DNA of 64,000 bases from Minwuia thermotolerans (GCA_021604565.1 BQJF01000007.1:22855-86854), one strand, 5' to 3'. Counted from the first letter of the stretch, positions 1-9,684 are shown. Numbers and translations are program-made. Notes: generated from the letters alone by a model not told the origin.

Positions 1-19
1 ATAGCGGAGAAAGTTGCTG

Positions 20-760
20 ATGGGTGAGCAGCCGCAGCCTCGCATTTTCCTGGTTGATGACGATGATCTGTTCCGGGAATCGGTGGCCCAGAACCTTGAG
101 GACGCTGGCTTCAGCGTTCAGGAGTTCCCGGACGGGCCCGATGTGATCGCGGCGCTGGAGGCGGGCGGCGCGCCCGGCCTCATCCTGCTCGACTGGAAGA
201 TGCCGCGGATGAACGGTATCGAGGTGCTGAAGCAGATCAGGGCGGACGGGATCGAACTGCCCGTCATCTTCCTGACCGTACTGAGTGATCAGATCTACGA
301 GGAAGCGGCACTGATTGGCGGTGCGGTCGATTTCATCGAGAAGTCACGCAGCTTTTCCATTCTGAAACGGCGAATCGAACTGATCCTCGGCGGCACGCGC
401 GGGACAGCCGGAAACAGCGAGGCACCATCGGCGGAGCATCGGGCGGGCGACCTGCTGCTGGACACCGATTCCGCCCGCACGCTCTGGAAGGAGCATGAGG
501 TCGACCTGACCATCTCCGAATTTGCCGTCGTCCGTCACCTGGCGGAGAACGCGGGCCGCAACATGCGCTATCGGGAGATATACGATCTGGTGCGCGGCGA
601 GGGCTTTCACGCCGGGTCCGGCGATGATGGCTTCCGCACGAATGTCCGCAGTATCATCAAGCGTATCCGTCGCAAGTTCGAGACAATCGATCCGGAGTTC
701 GCCGAGATCGAGAACTATCCCGGATTTGGCTACCGCTGGCGCAAGGCACGCGATGCCTGA
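20..760 (+). CDS. OmpR/PhoB-family response regulator (ChvI-like)
   Basis: This is a cytoplasmic two-component response regulator of 246 residues. The receiver domain (about residues 8-125) has the acidic cluster VDDDD, the phospho-acceptor Asp58 in LLDWKMPRMNG, the FLTVL switch strand and a conserved Lys in IEKS. The C-terminal half is a winged helix ending in the PGFGYRWR wing typical of OmpR-type proteins, and its spacing resembles ChvI. A TTG lies in frame at 14, but the ATG at 20 follows GGAGA at a good distance and is preferred. A histidine kinase gene starts 17 bases downstream, so the two form a pair. The target genes are not evident; fccAB follows on the same strand. Confidence 0.9.
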   Translation: MGEQPQPRIFLVDDDDLFRESVAQNLEDAGFSVQEFPDGPDVIAALEAGGAPGLILLDWKMPRMNGIEVLKQIRADGIELPVIFLTVLSDQIYEEAALIGGAVDFIEKSRSFSILKRRIELILGGTRGTAGNSEAPSAEHRAGDLLLDTDSARTLWKEHEVDLTISEFAVVRHLAENAGRNMRYREIYDLVRGEGFHAGSGDDGFRTNVRSIIKRIRRKFETIDPEFAEIENYPGFGYRWRKARDA

Positions 761-777
761 TCGGATCGGGTAGGCTG

Positions 778-2241
778 ATGTCCCGCTTCCTGCGTTCCCT
801 CTGGATGCGCCTCGTCATTCTGTCCGCGATTCTCGCCATCGTGCCTGCAATCATTTACCTGCAACTGCAGCAGGCGGACAGCGAGCGACGCAATCTGCTG
901 CGCCAGGCGGTGGCGGAGCAGGGCGCGCTGATCGCCAGCGGCATCCTGTCATCCCTCGACCCTGCACGCCTGCCGGAGTTGCAGGAAGTGCTTGCCCGTT
1001 TCGACAGCAGCGGCAACGGCATCCGGGTGCTGTTCCGACCGGCAGGTGACAGTGGCGGCTTCTTCTTTGTCGGGGCCTGGCCGTCGATCTCCGAGAATGC
1101 CTTCGACAGCGAGAAGCAGCGCTTGCTGGCGACGGGCGCGCTTTCCATTCTGGAGGGCAACTGCGCCTGGGCCGGGCGCACCGGTTCCGTTTACGAAACG
1201 GTGTCCGGCAGCCGCCGGGCCATCACGTCGGTGACACCTGTCAGCAATGCGGCGGGTTGCTGGGTTGTCGTGACCACGAAGGCGGAGGTCGCGCGGCTGG
1301 GGTCCCCTGCGGAAGTGCCCTACTGGCAAAGCCCGGAAATGCTGGTCAGTGCCGGCATCTATCTGTTGATGGTCGTTGCGGTCTTCGGCCTGTTCCTGTC
1401 CGTCCGGCGCAACCTGCAGCGCTTTGCCGATCTGGCGGGAGTGATGCGGCGGGGGGGTGGCCGCCAGTCCAGTTTCCGTGACCTGAACCGGCTGCCGGAA
1501 CTGGATGGGGTCGCCCGCAGTTTCGATGACATGGTGGGCAGCCTGCGCCGTTCCGCCGATCAGCTACGGACTTCGGCTGAAGAGAACGCACACGCACTCA
1601 AGACTCCGGTGGGCGTCATTGCGCAGGCCCTCGAGCCGCTCCGGCGTGCGCTGCCCGATGTGAAGGCCGCACCCCACCAGTCCATTGAACGGATTGATCG
1701 TGCCGTGGAGCGCCTCGACAGCCTGATCGGTGCCATCCGCCGCAGTGAGGAGGCAACTGCCGCCCTGATCTCGCCTGACAAGACGCGTCTGGACCTTGCC
1801 GAACTGATCGGGCGCATTGTCGATGGCTTTGCGGAGGTTGCGGAGGAATCGGGGGCGAAGATCAGCGTCCGGAGTGAAGGCCGCACGACAGTCGTTGGCA
1901 ACAGCGACCTGCTCACCATTGCCATCGAGAACCCGCTGGAGAACGCCCTTGGCCTGCTGGGTCGGGAGGGAGAGATCACGATCACGATCCGGCCCGTGGG
2001 GGATGGCATGGTGGAGGCGCGGATATCCGACAACGGGCCGGGCGTGCCGGAGGATCGTCTGGAGTTCATCTTTGTCCGCCATGTCACGATCCGCGATACG
2101 GATGGTGCCGACGATGGTCATGACGGCCTCGGCCTCTGGCTGACCCGCCGGAACGTCGAGGCACTTGGCGGAACGGCAGTGGCGGAACGCAACCCCGATG
2201 GTGGGTTGTCAATTGTCCTCCGCCTGCCGCAGGCCCGCTGA
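778..2241 (+). CDS. Membrane sensor histidine kinase
   Basis: This 487-residue kinase is the partner of the response regulator just upstream. Transmembrane segments near residues 10-30 and 195-213 bracket a periplasmic sensor of about 160 residues, and a HAMP-like linker follows. The dimerisation helix carries the phospho-acceptor His272 in HALKTP, a variant of the usual H-E-L-R/K-x-P. The ATPase domain has an N-box (ENPLENA), a G1 box DNGPGVPE and a G2 box GLGLWLTR. The ligand cannot be read from the sequence. Genetic pairing with the regulator is secure from adjacency. Control of the neighbouring sulfide dehydrogenase genes is only an inference. Confidence 0.9.
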   Translation: MSRFLRSLWMRLVILSAILAIVPAIIYLQLQQADSERRNLLRQAVAEQGALIASGILSSLDPARLPELQEVLARFDSSGNGIRVLFRPAGDSGGFFFVGAWPSISENAFDSEKQRLLATGALSILEGNCAWAGRTGSVYETVSGSRRAITSVTPVSNAAGCWVVVTTKAEVARLGSPAEVPYWQSPEMLVSAGIYLLMVVAVFGLFLSVRRNLQRFADLAGVMRRGGGRQSSFRDLNRLPELDGVARSFDDMVGSLRRSADQLRTSAEENAHALKTPVGVIAQALEPLRRALPDVKAAPHQSIERIDRAVERLDSLIGAIRRSEEATAALISPDKTRLDLAELIGRIVDGFAEVAEESGAKISVRSEGRTTVVGNSDLLTIAIENPLENALGLLGREGEITITIRPVGDGMVEARISDNGPGVPEDRLEFIFVRHVTIRDTDGADDGHDGLGLWLTRRNVEALGGTAVAERNPDGGLSIVLRLPQAR

Positions 2242-2364
2242 CCGCCCTGAACGGGAACAACGGATCCATCTATTCTCGAAGCGGTGCAGCGGTTCTCAAC
2301 AGGAGTTGATCTCCGGACTCGCGCGATGACCGTGTTACGCTGAAGGAAAACAAGGGGGGAGAGC

Positions 2365-2664
2365 ATGATCCGGAATGCGATGGCGGCGGCCGGGCTGCTG
2401 GTTGCGGTCGCGTCACCGGCTGCTGCCGGGGACACGTCGAAGGGTGTGATTCTGGCGCTCTCCTGCGCAGCCTGCCACGGACCAGATGGTGCCAGTCCGG
2501 GCAGCATCCCCGCCATTGATCGGCTCAAACCTTCCGAAATCGAAGCGGCGCTGAAGGCGTTCCGAGCCGACACGCGCCCCGCAACAGTCATGGGCCGGAT
2601 CGCCAAAGGCTATTCTGACGCAGAGATCGGCCTGTTGTCCGGCCAGTTCGGCAGGGGGCGCTGA
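2365..2664 (+). CDS. fccA: Class I cytochrome c, FccA-like subunit
   Basis: This is a small exported monoheme cytochrome c of 99 residues. A Sec-type signal peptide ends around ASPAAAG, and the single heme motif CAACH lies near residue 34. A Met in ATVMGR is the likely sixth heme ligand. A strong GGGGGGAGAG ribosome site precedes the ATG. The gene ends one base before the FAD subunit gene, so the product is most likely the heme subunit of a flavocytochrome c sulfide dehydrogenase, carrying electrons from sulfide oxidation in the periplasm. It is shorter than the diheme FccA of purple sulfur bacteria. A related sulfur-oxidation cytochrome role is an alternative. Confidence 0.8.
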   Translation: MIRNAMAAAGLLVAVASPAAAGDTSKGVILALSCAACHGPDGASPGSIPAIDRLKPSEIEAALKAFRADTRPATVMGRIAKGYSDAEIGLLSGQFGRGR

Positions 2665-2665
2665 C

Positions 2666-3949
2666 ATGGCTGGCAGTCTGTCCCGGCGCGATCTCGGCAG
2701 GGTGGGGGCGGCGATTGCTGCTTCTGCCGCGCTGGGACCGGTGCGTGCGAATGCGGCCCGCAAGGTGGATGTCGTTGTCATTGGCGGCGGGTTCGGCGGG
2801 GCAACCGCTGCCCGCTATCTGAAACAGTTCGCACCGGGGCTGTCCGTCGTGCTGGTGGAGCAGAACCGCGTCTTCCACACCTGCCCGTTCAGCAACCTTG
2901 TTCTGGGTGGCCTGCGTCGGCTTGCCGACATCGCATATACCTACGACCGTCTGTCGGACCGCTTCGGTGTCGAGGTCGTGCACCAGCGGGCCGTTGCGCT
3001 GAATGCTGCGAACCGAACGGTGAGACTTGCCGATGGCAGCGACATCGGCTTCGAGAAGGCGGTGCTGTCCCCCGGTGTCGACATGCGCTGGGACGCACTG
3101 CCGGGCTATGATGAGGCCGCTTCGGAGGAGATGCCCCACGCCTGGAAGGCGGGGCCGCAGACAGCGCTGCTGCGCCGGCAACTGGAAGCCATGGCCGACG
3201 GCGAGACCGTGGTCATCGCCCCGCCCGCCAATCCGTTCCGTTGCCCACCGGGACCCTATGAGCGGGCGAGCCTGATCGCGCACTGGCTGAAGCAGCACCG
3301 GCCGAAGTCGAAGGTTCTGATCCTCGACGCGAAGGACGGGTTCTCGAAGCAGGCCCTGTTCATGCAGGCCTGGACCAGGCTCTACCCCGGCATTGTCGAA
3401 CATGTCCCGGCCCGCGACGACGGACGGATCGTCAACGTGAGCGCGTCCGAGCGATGGGTGGAGACGGCGTTCGGCACGCGCCACTCCGGCGGCGTCATCA
3501 ACGTCATACCGCCCCAGTGGGCGGGGGCCATAGCTCGCGACGCCGGACTGGCCAATGCGGACGGCTGGTGTCCGGTCGATCCGACGACATTCGCGTCCGA
3601 CCTGGCACCGGACATTCATGTCATCGGCGATGCCGCGATTGCCGGGCAGATGCCGAAGTCGGGTTTCTCCGCCAACAGTCAGGGCAAGGTGGCCGCCGCG
3701 AACATTGTCCGGGCACTGGCGGGCGAGGCACCGATCTCCGGCTCCTTCGCAAATACCTGCTACAGTCTCGTGGCTCCGGATTACGGCATCTCTGTCGCCA
3801 AGGTCTACCGCTCCACCCCCGGCGGCATCATCGGAATCGACGGCTCCGGTGGCCTCAGCCCGATGGACGCCGGTCCCGAAGTCCGCGCCCACGAGGCGGC
3901 ATTCGCGGAAGGCTGGTACGCCTCCATCACCGGGGACATGTTCGGGTAG
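2666..3949 (+). CDS. fccB: Sulfide dehydrogenase flavoprotein subunit FccB
   Basis: This 427-residue FAD protein oxidises sulfide in the periplasm and passes electrons to the cytochrome encoded just upstream. It begins with a twin-arginine signal (SRRDLGR followed by an Ala-rich stretch), so it is exported folded with its flavin. The FAD-binding motif [13 protein letters not shown] follows. Cys193 (FRCPPGP) and Cys365 (NTCYS) match the redox-active disulfide of FccB once the roughly 30-residue signal is removed. Another Cys lies in HTCPFSN. Length and motifs fit FccB/SoxF better than membrane sulfide:quinone reductase. It converges on acs. Confidence 0.9.
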   Translation: MAGSLSRRDLGRVGAAIAASAALGPVRANAARKVDVVVIGGGFGGATAARYLKQFAPGLSVVLVEQNRVFHTCPFSNLVLGGLRRLADIAYTYDRLSDRFGVEVVHQRAVALNAANRTVRLADGSDIGFEKAVLSPGVDMRWDALPGYDEAASEEMPHAWKAGPQTALLRRQLEAMADGETVVIAPPANPFRCPPGPYERASLIAHWLKQHRPKSKVLILDAKDGFSKQALFMQAWTRLYPGIVEHVPARDDGRIVNVSASERWVETAFGTRHSGGVINVIPPQWAGAIARDAGLANADGWCPVDPTTFASDLAPDIHVIGDAAIAGQMPKSGFSANSQGKVAAANIVRALAGEAPISGSFANTCYSLVAPDYGISVAKVYRSTPGGIIGIDGSGGLSPMDAGPEVRAHEAAFAEGWYASITGDMFG

Positions 3950-4017
3950 ATCATCTTGCCACGGCAACCGCGCTGCCCGTCACGGCTGAAACATGACAGG
4001 CATCGCGGGTTTTCAGG

Positions 4018-5961
4018 TCAGCCCTTGCTGTTCTGGCGGTTCGCGATCAGGTCGTCGACGACCGCCGGTTCCGCCAGAGTGGAGGTGTCGCCCAGACTGC
4101 CGAAGTCGTCCTCGGCGATCTTGCGCAGGATGCGGCGCATGATCTTGCCGGAGCGGGTCTTCGGCAGACCGGGGGCCCACTGCAGCTTGTCGGGGCTGGC
4201 GATGGGGCCGATTTCCTTGCGTACCCACTGCACCAGTTCCTTCTTCAGGTCGTCGCTGCTCTCGACGCCGGAATTCAGGGTGACATAGGCATAGATGCCC
4301 TGGCCCTTCACGTCGTGCGGATAGCCGACAACTGCGGCTTCGGCGACGTTGGCGTGGGCGACCAGGGCGCTCTCGACCTCCGCCGTGCCCATGCGATGGC
4401 CGGAGACATTGATGACGTCGTCCACCCGGCCCGTGATCCAGAAATAACCGTCCTCGTCCCGGTTCGCCCCGTCGCCGGTGAAATAGCGCCCCGGATAGGT
4501 GGAGAAATAGGTCTGGATGAAGCGTTCGTGGTCGCCATAGACCGTTCGCATCTGGCCTGGCCAGCTGTCGGTGATGCAGAGGTTGCCGCTGGCGGTGCCT
4601 TCCAGTTCCGCGCCCTTCTCGTCCACCAGAATGGGCTTGATGCCGAAGAAGGGACGGGTGGCGGAGCCGGGCTTCAGGGCGGTGGCTCCGGGCAGCGGCG
4701 TGATCAGGATGCCGCCGGTCTCCGTTTGCCACCAGGTGTCCACGATCGGGCAGCGGGCGTCACCAACGACGTCGTAGTACCACTGCCAGGCCTCCGGGTT
4801 GATGGGTTCCCCGACGGAGCCGAGCAGGCGCAGCGACTTGCGGCTGGCGGCCTTGACGGGGGCGTCACCGGCACCCATCAGCGCCCGGATGGCGGTTGGC
4901 GCGGTGTAGAACAGGCTGACGTTGTGCTTGTCGCAGACCTGCCAGAAGCGGCCATTGTCGGGATAGTTCGGCACGCCCTCGAACATCAGCGTGATGGCGC
5001 CATTGGCCAGCGGTCCGTAGAGGATATAGCTGTGGCCGGTGACCCAGCCGACGTCGGCGGTGCACCAGTAGACCTCCCCCGGCTTGTAGTCGAAGACATA
5101 TTCATGGGTCATGGAGGCATAGACCATGTAGCCGCCGGTGGTGTGCAGCACCCCCTTCGGCTTGCCGGTGGAGCCGGAGGTATAGAGGATGAACAGAGGA
5201 TCCTCCGCATTCATCGGATCCGGCGGGCAGTCAGCGGACTGCGCCGCCGTCAGTTCCTCGTACCAGACGTCGCGGCTGTCGTTCCAGGCCACGTCACCGC
5301 CGGTGCGCCGGACCACGACCACGGTCTTCACGTCCAGCCCGCGCCCGTCGATGGCGGCGTCCGTATTGGCCTTCAGCGGGATCTTGCGCCCGCCGCGCAC
5401 GCCCTCGTCCGCCGTGATGACGCAGGTGGATTCGCAGTCCTCGATCCGCCCGGCCAGCGCGTCGGGGGAGAACCCGCCGAAGACCACCGAATGCACGGCG
5501 CCGATGCGGGCACAGGCCAGCATGGCGACGGCGGCTTCGGGAATCATCGGCATGTAGATGGTGACGCGATCCCCCTTCTGCACGCCGCGCGCCTTCAGCC
5601 CGTTGGACAGGCGACAGACGCGTTCGTGCAGGTCGCGATAGGTGATGCGCTCGTCCTGGTCGGGCTCATCCCCCTCCCAGATGATCGCGGTCTGGTCGCC
5701 CTTGTCAGCCAGGTGGCGGTCGAGGCAATTGGCGGAGGCGTTCAGTTCGCCATCGGCATACCACTTGATGTGCAGGTCATCGGCGTTGAAGGAAACGTCC
5801 TTCACCTGGGTGTAGTCCTTCGACCAGGTGATGCGCTTGCCGTGTTCCGCCCAGAAGCCCTCGTTGTCCTCGATGGAGCGCTCGTACATGGCGAGGTAGG
5901 TATCGTTGTCCACGTGGGCGCTTGCCGCCCAATCGTCGCTGACGGGATAGGAATTTGCCAT
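4018..5961 (-). CDS. acs: Acetyl-CoA synthetase
   Basis: The 647-residue enzyme activates acetate to acetyl-CoA through acetyl-AMP, in the cytoplasm. Family motifs are all present: the P-loop [12 protein letters not shown], the acetate/AMP motif WWQTETGG, and the C-terminal SGKIMRR whose Lys606 is the residue acetylated in other Acs proteins. The reading frame is open further upstream, but the ATG at 5961 begins [11 protein letters not shown] and has GGAGG at the right distance, and its length matches the family. The gene is single and convergent with fccB. Its upstream region carries direct repeats described separately. Confidence 0.97.
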   Translation of the reverse strand: MANSYPVSDDWAASAHVDNDTYLAMYERSIEDNEGFWAEHGKRITWSKDYTQVKDVSFNADDLHIKWYADGELNASANCLDRHLADKGDQTAIIWEGDEPDQDERITYRDLHERVCRLSNGLKARGVQKGDRVTIYMPMIPEAAVAMLACARIGAVHSVVFGGFSPDALAGRIEDCESTCVITADEGVRGGRKIPLKANTDAAIDGRGLDVKTVVVVRRTGGDVAWNDSRDVWYEELTAAQSADCPPDPMNAEDPLFILYTSGSTGKPKGVLHTTGGYMVYASMTHEYVFDYKPGEVYWCTADVGWVTGHSYILYGPLANGAITLMFEGVPNYPDNGRFWQVCDKHNVSLFYTAPTAIRALMGAGDAPVKAASRKSLRLLGSVGEPINPEAWQWYYDVVGDARCPIVDTWWQTETGGILITPLPGATALKPGSATRPFFGIKPILVDEKGAELEGTASGNLCITDSWPGQMRTVYGDHERFIQTYFSTYPGRYFTGDGANRDEDGYFWITGRVDDVINVSGHRMGTAEVESALVAHANVAEAAVVGYPHDVKGQGIYAYVTLNSGVESSDDLKKELVQWVRKEIGPIASPDKLQWAPGLPKTRSGKIMRRILRKIAEDDFGSLGDTSTLAEPAVVDDLIANRQNSKG

Positions 5962-6022
5962 GGTCTGGTATCCTCCGGGCGTGCGTTTCTTGTTGGCTGA
6001 AACGTGACATGTCAGGCGGTTG

Positions 6023-6053
6023 TGCCGCAACGGTAAGCTTTGCCGCAACGGTA
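6023..6053. promoter_or_regulatory. Direct repeat upstream of acs, candidate operator
   Basis: Two exact copies of TGCCGCAACGGTA lie at 6023-6035 and 6041-6053, 18 bp apart start to start, between the starts of acs and the end of trkH. A related TTGCCACGGCA is at 6061-6071 and again beyond the 3' end of acs at 3957. The spacing is nearly two helical turns, which suits a DNA-binding protein. No regulator is identified. Confidence 0.4.
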
Positions 6054-6096
6054 TGCATTGTTGCCACGGCAGGCCCGGTCGCGTCCGTGTCGCGGC

Positions 6097-7545
6097 TCAG
6101 GCCACCCAGAACCGTCGGGTGAACAGCACCAGCACGGTGAACAGCTCCAGTCGGCCCAGCAGCATGCCCGCCGACAGCAGCCACTTGGCGGTATCGGGAA
6201 GGGGCTGGAAATTGCCGCTGGGGCCGATGATGTCGCCCAGCCCCGGGCCGACGTTTGCCACGGCGGTTGCGGCGCCCGAGAGTGCCGTCGTCATGTCCAG
6301 ACCGGTGAGCGTCAGCAGGAAGGCAAGCACCCCGAACACCATCGCGAACAGGAAGAAATAGCTCATCACCGCATCGGTGACGTGGCTTTCGATGGGGCGA
6401 CCGTTGAAGCGTGGCACCAGTACGGAGTTGGGTCGGATCAGCTCCTGGATCTGCACCCGCGCATTCTCGAACATCACCCGGAAGCGGAAGATCTTGATGC
6501 CGCAACTGGTGGACCCGGCGCAGCCGCCGATGAACATGGCGAAGAAGAACACCACCGTCGCGGCGCGCCCCCACTCGCCATAGTCGGCGGAGGCATAGCC
6601 TGTGCCGGTCATGACCGAGATGACGTTGAACAGCATCAGCCGCAGCCCCTCCACCGGCTCGACCTGCAGGAACAGGTCGGTCAGCAGGGCCACCAGCGCC
6701 AGCAGGCCGCCGATGGTCAGGAAGAACCAGCGTACCTGGGTGTCGCGCCACAGCGCCATGGGCCGTCCGCGCACCGCCTGGAGGTAGAGCACGAATGGCA
6801 GCGACCCGAGGACCATGAACACGATCATGATCCATTCCATGCCCGGATTGGCGAAGCCGCCGACCGATGCATCACGGGTGGAAAATCCGCCCGTGGCGAC
6901 AGTGGTCATGGCATGGGCCATGGCGTCGAAGGCTCCCAGGCCGCTGCCCCACAGCAGCACGGCACAGACCAGTGTCAGCACCAGATAGATCACGGCGGTC
7001 GCCCCGGCGATCTGCGCCGCGCGCGGCATGGCCTTGTCGGAACTCTCGGAGCTTTCCATGCGGAACAGCTGCATGCCACCGATCTGCAGCAGCGGCAGCA
7101 CGGCAATCGCCGTGACAATGATGCCGACCCCGCCCAGCCATTGCAGGATGGAGCGCCAGATCAGGATGCCGGGCGGCGCATTGTCCAGTCCGATGATGAC
7201 GGTGGAACCAGTGGTGGTCAGGCCCGACATGGCTTCGAAGAAGGCATCCGTATAGGACATCTCCAGCCCGGCCAGCACGAAGGGCAGGGCAGCCAGCGTC
7301 GGCAGCACCAGCCAGACGGAGGTGGTCAGCACGAACGCCCCGCGCAGGCTCAGCCGGATGCCCCGCCGCCAGGTGCAGGCCACGACCGTGCCGCCCAGGA
7401 AACCGGAGGCGGCGGAGGAGGCCAGGAAGACCTGATAGTCGGCGTTCCCCGCCACCAGGTCGACCGCCGCCGGGATCAGCATGGCAGCCGACAACATCAC
7501 CGCGAAGATACCGTTGATCAGGAATATGCCCCGTGGGTCACCCAT
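6097..7545 (-). CDS. trkH: Trk-type potassium uptake protein TrkH
   Basis: This is an inner-membrane potassium channel subunit of 482 residues. The four pore loops characteristic of TrkH/KtrB are readable: TTTGSTV, VATGGFSTRD, VMTGTGYAS and CAGSTSCGIK, each with the selectivity-filter glycine. Hydrophobic segments run along the whole length. The start lies 11 bases after the stop of apaG on the same strand, so the two may be cotranscribed. The partner NAD-binding subunit TrkA is not in this window, which is usual because trkA often lies elsewhere in alphaproteobacteria. Confidence 0.92.
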   Translation of the reverse strand: MGDPRGIFLINGIFAVMLSAAMLIPAAVDLVAGNADYQVFLASSAASGFLGGTVVACTWRRGIRLSLRGAFVLTTSVWLVLPTLAALPFVLAGLEMSYTDAFFEAMSGLTTTGSTVIIGLDNAPPGILIWRSILQWLGGVGIIVTAIAVLPLLQIGGMQLFRMESSESSDKAMPRAAQIAGATAVIYLVLTLVCAVLLWGSGLGAFDAMAHAMTTVATGGFSTRDASVGGFANPGMEWIMIVFMVLGSLPFVLYLQAVRGRPMALWRDTQVRWFFLTIGGLLALVALLTDLFLQVEPVEGLRLMLFNVISVMTGTGYASADYGEWGRAATVVFFFAMFIGGCAGSTSCGIKIFRFRVMFENARVQIQELIRPNSVLVPRFNGRPIESHVTDAVMSYFFLFAMVFGVLAFLLTLTGLDMTTALSGAATAVANVGPGLGDIIGPSGNFQPLPDTAKWLLSAGMLLGRLELFTVLVLFTRRFWVA

Positions 7546-7556
7546 GCGGGTTCGAT

Positions 7557-7982
7557 TCAGTTCAGTTGCGTGGCCCGGCGGGGCAGGTCGAGGGAGAAGG
7601 GCGGGATGGCGATGCGGAACCGGTCGCCGGTGCCGGACAGCATGCCGTAATGTCCCACCATGATGCCGCTGGGCGTGCTCAGCGGGCAGCCGCTGGCGTA
7701 GGAAAAGCTCTGCCCCGGCCGCAGGATCGGCTGCTTGCCGATGACACCCGGCCCTTCGACTTCCTCCACGCGGCCATTGCCGTCGGTGATGTGCCAGTAC
7801 CGGTCCAGCAGTTGCACCGTGTCCTGGCCATTGTTCTCGATCGTCACCTCATAGGCCCAGACGTAGCGGCTCTTCGCCGGTTCCGACTGTTTCGCCAGAT
7901 ACACGGGTTTCACGCGCACCGTCAGATCGCCGGTGCGGGCGACATAGCGGCCATCAGTATCGAATTGCTGTTCTGCGGACAT
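7557..7982 (-). CDS. apaG: ApaG domain protein (Co2+/Mg2+ efflux-associated)
   Basis: ApaG is a small cytoplasmic protein of about 130 residues with a fibronectin-III-like fold; its biochemical role is still poorly defined. The 141-residue product shows the family pattern: RVKPVYL, YEVTIENNG, the YWHITDGNG strand, the glycine-rich GPGVIGKQP and the C-terminal MVGHYGML. I place the start at the ATG at 7982 because the longer open frame reads into a palindromic repeat. No convincing ribosome site is visible there. trkH follows after 11 bases. Confidence 0.88.
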   Translation of the reverse strand: MSAEQQFDTDGRYVARTGDLTVRVKPVYLAKQSEPAKSRYVWAYEVTIENNGQDTVQLLDRYWHITDGNGRVEEVEGPGVIGKQPILRPGQSFSYASGCPLSTPSGIMVGHYGMLSGTGDRFRIAIPPFSLDLPRRATQLN

Positions 7983-8049
7983 GTCGCGGAGTATCCGGCG
8001 CACCCCGTTGATTGTCCAGCGAGCGCATTGCCTCTCCCCAAGGACGTGT

Positions 8050-8243
8050 TGCCCGGACCTGATCCGGGCATCCAGCGTACCGCAGGGGCGTGGGAGACTG
8101 GACTCGCGGGTCAAGCCCGCGAGCGACGTGGTGGGGAGGAGTGGAACGTGCCACCCTTACCAGCGGAAACGGGCAGTGCAGGCGCCAGCGATTGGAGTGT
8201 TTCGCCTCCCACAATGACGTCCTGCCCGGACTTGATCCGGGCA
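8050..8243. repeat. REP-like palindromes between apaG and a radical SAM gene
   Basis: The 329-base gap 7983-8311 holds no gene but carries three short palindromes. They are TGCCCGGA-CCTGA-TCCGGGCA at 8050-8070, CTCGCGGG-TCAAG-CCCGCGAG at 8103-8123 and TGCCCGGA-CTTGA-TCCGGGCA at 8223-8243. A decayed copy follows near 8276. The same family recurs near 11.3-11.6 and 63.6-63.7 kb. The 5-base loops of the two types are near reverse complements of each other. Confidence 0.85.
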
Positions 8244-8311
8244 TCCAGCGTGCCGCACCGGCGTCGGAGACTGGACTCGCGAGCCACGCCCACCCGCACC
8301 CGCCACCTGTT

Positions 8312-9271
8312 TCAGCCGACGCTGCACGACCCTCCGCCCAGCACGCAGAACCGCGCGCAATGGGGGTGATTCAGCGGCACGTCGGCGGCGGCCTGTTCCA
8401 GTGTTTCACCCAGGTCGAAGCGTTCGTCGTAGGGCAGCAGGGTGCAGGGCACTACGGTCGCTACAGGCTCCCCCTTGCGTTTCACCACCATGCGGGAGGT
8501 GGCGCACATCATCGCGTCCGGGTTGACGTCCAGGATGCCCCAGCAGGCGGTGGTGATCTCCGGTACGTCCGCCGAGCCGTCCATCTCCGGGAACAGCACC
8601 AGCCGTTCCGGGTCCTGCGCGTCGATGCCGATGTTGCGCTCCGTGAACAGCCGCGCGAACCCGGCGCGCAACTGCGCCTCAGTCTCCTGCCACATGGTGC
8701 GCCCGGCCACCGAGAGGTGGAACCCGTTCGCCGCCAGCCAGTCGAGGCCGGGCAGCATCCGTTCCCAGGCGTGCGCCCCGCGCTCCAGCTCGTGCAGCCG
8801 CGCGGCGTAATGGTCGATGGAGACCCGCAGCCGCAACTGCTCCCCGAATTCCTGCCGCAGTGCCAGCAGGCCGTCGGCGCATTTCATCATCGGTCGCATG
8901 GCGTTGGTCAGCACCAGCACGCGATAGCCGCGGCTCAGCGCATCGCGCAGCATCGGCAGGAAGTCCGGATTCATGAACGGCTCCCCGCCCGTGAAACCGA
9001 TCTCCGCCGTGCCGCCGCGCACGTCCGCCTCGTCCAGGAACCGCTGCACCTCCGCCGCTGTCAGATAGACGAGACGGTCATTGCTCGGGCTGGATTCGAT
9101 GTAGCAGTTGGCGCATTCCAGATTGCACAGCGTGCCGGTATTGAACCACAGCGTCGTCAACCGCTTCAGCGCCACGGAAGCCCGCGTGCTGCCGTCGGCG
9201 GTGGTCGACGGATCGCGGAACTTGGCCGGGTCGATGCCCGGATGGACGGGGTTCAGCGCGGCATCGGTCAT
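8312..9271 (-). CDS. Radical SAM protein with C-terminal cysteines
   Basis: This 319-residue protein has the radical SAM cluster motif CNLECANC (Cx3Cx2C) near residue 50 and the SAM-contacting FTGGEPF. The C-terminal third has further cysteines (ACW, MCAT, PCTLL) and ends in HCARFCVLGGGSC, which may bind an auxiliary iron-sulfur cluster as in SPASM/Twitch proteins. The start at 9271 follows a GGGAG site. No precursor peptide gene or maturase partner is visible beside it, so substrate and reaction are unknown. It stands alone between repeats and tRNA-Gly. Confidence 0.8.
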   Translation of the reverse strand: MTDAALNPVHPGIDPAKFRDPSTTADGSTRASVALKRLTTLWFNTGTLCNLECANCYIESSPSNDRLVYLTAAEVQRFLDEADVRGGTAEIGFTGGEPFMNPDFLPMLRDALSRGYRVLVLTNAMRPMMKCADGLLALRQEFGEQLRLRVSIDHYAARLHELERGAHAWERMLPGLDWLAANGFHLSVAGRTMWQETEAQLRAGFARLFTERNIGIDAQDPERLVLFPEMDGSADVPEITTACWGILDVNPDAMMCATSRMVVKRKGEPVATVVPCTLLPYDERFDLGETLEQAAADVPLNHPHCARFCVLGGGSCSVG

Positions 9272-9454
9272 GGTCACTCCCGGTCTGTCCCGGCACGGAT
9301 CGCTCAAGGCCTTGATTCGCCTCAGCCTCCGCCCGGCATCCCGGCGAAGGTGGGCAGGTCCGCCCCCCTTGTCAACGCAGAGCCCCCGTCGCTCACGCGG
9401 GGGTGATGGGGATGTGCGAACGGAGGAGTCGCAAACGACACCGCGCGGCCCCGC

Positions 9455-9483
9455 TTGCCAGCGCCCCGGAATCCGGCTATGCG
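9455..9483 (+). promoter_or_regulatory. Sigma-70-like promoter of tRNA-Gly
   Basis: TTGCCA at 9455-9460 and TATGCG at 9478-9483 are separated by 17 bases and lie 36 bases before the tRNA. The rest of the 247-base gap from 9272 has a CCCCCG/CGGGGG hairpin at 9383-9403 and no gene. Confidence 0.55.
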
Positions 9484-9518
9484 CTTGTCCGTGGCTGACG
9501 CGCTGGCGAGGCCACCCG

Positions 9519-9592
9519 GCGGGTATGATGTAATGGTAGCCTGTCAGCTTCCCAAGCTGAACGCGGGGGTTCGATTCCCCCTACCCGCTCCA
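9519..9592 (+). tRNA. tRNA-Gly (anticodon CCC)
   Basis: The 74-base gene folds as a full cloverleaf with CCA encoded. The acceptor stem pairs GCGGGTA with TACCCGC. The anticodon stem TCAGC/GCTGA encloses loop TTCCCAA, giving anticodon CCC at 9551-9553. The T arm is GGGGG-TTCGATT-CCCCC. A phage terminase gene starts 92 bases downstream, so this tRNA may have served as an integration site. Confidence 0.97.
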
Positions 9593-9684
9593 ACGTGCCT
9601 CGCCGTTCAGCAATCCCCCGGAACTCATTTCCTGTCAGGCACCTAGGGTCCATGGCATCGCAGCCATGAACCGGAGGTCGCCTT

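Noticed and set aside
2588..3967. Long open frame antisense to fccB
   Set aside because: It is a shadow of a high-GC gene; low-complexity Arg/Gly/His-rich translation with no family motifs.
4315..6000. Long open frame antisense to acs
   Set aside because: The opposite strand encodes full-length acetyl-CoA synthetase with all motifs.
6040..7650. Long open frame antisense to trkH and part of apaG
   Set aside because: The translation is His/Gln-rich and motif-free, while trkH on the other strand has all pore loops.
8000..8311. Small protein genes in the repeat-filled gap
   Set aside because: Open frames there translate the palindromes themselves and recur at other repeat sites.
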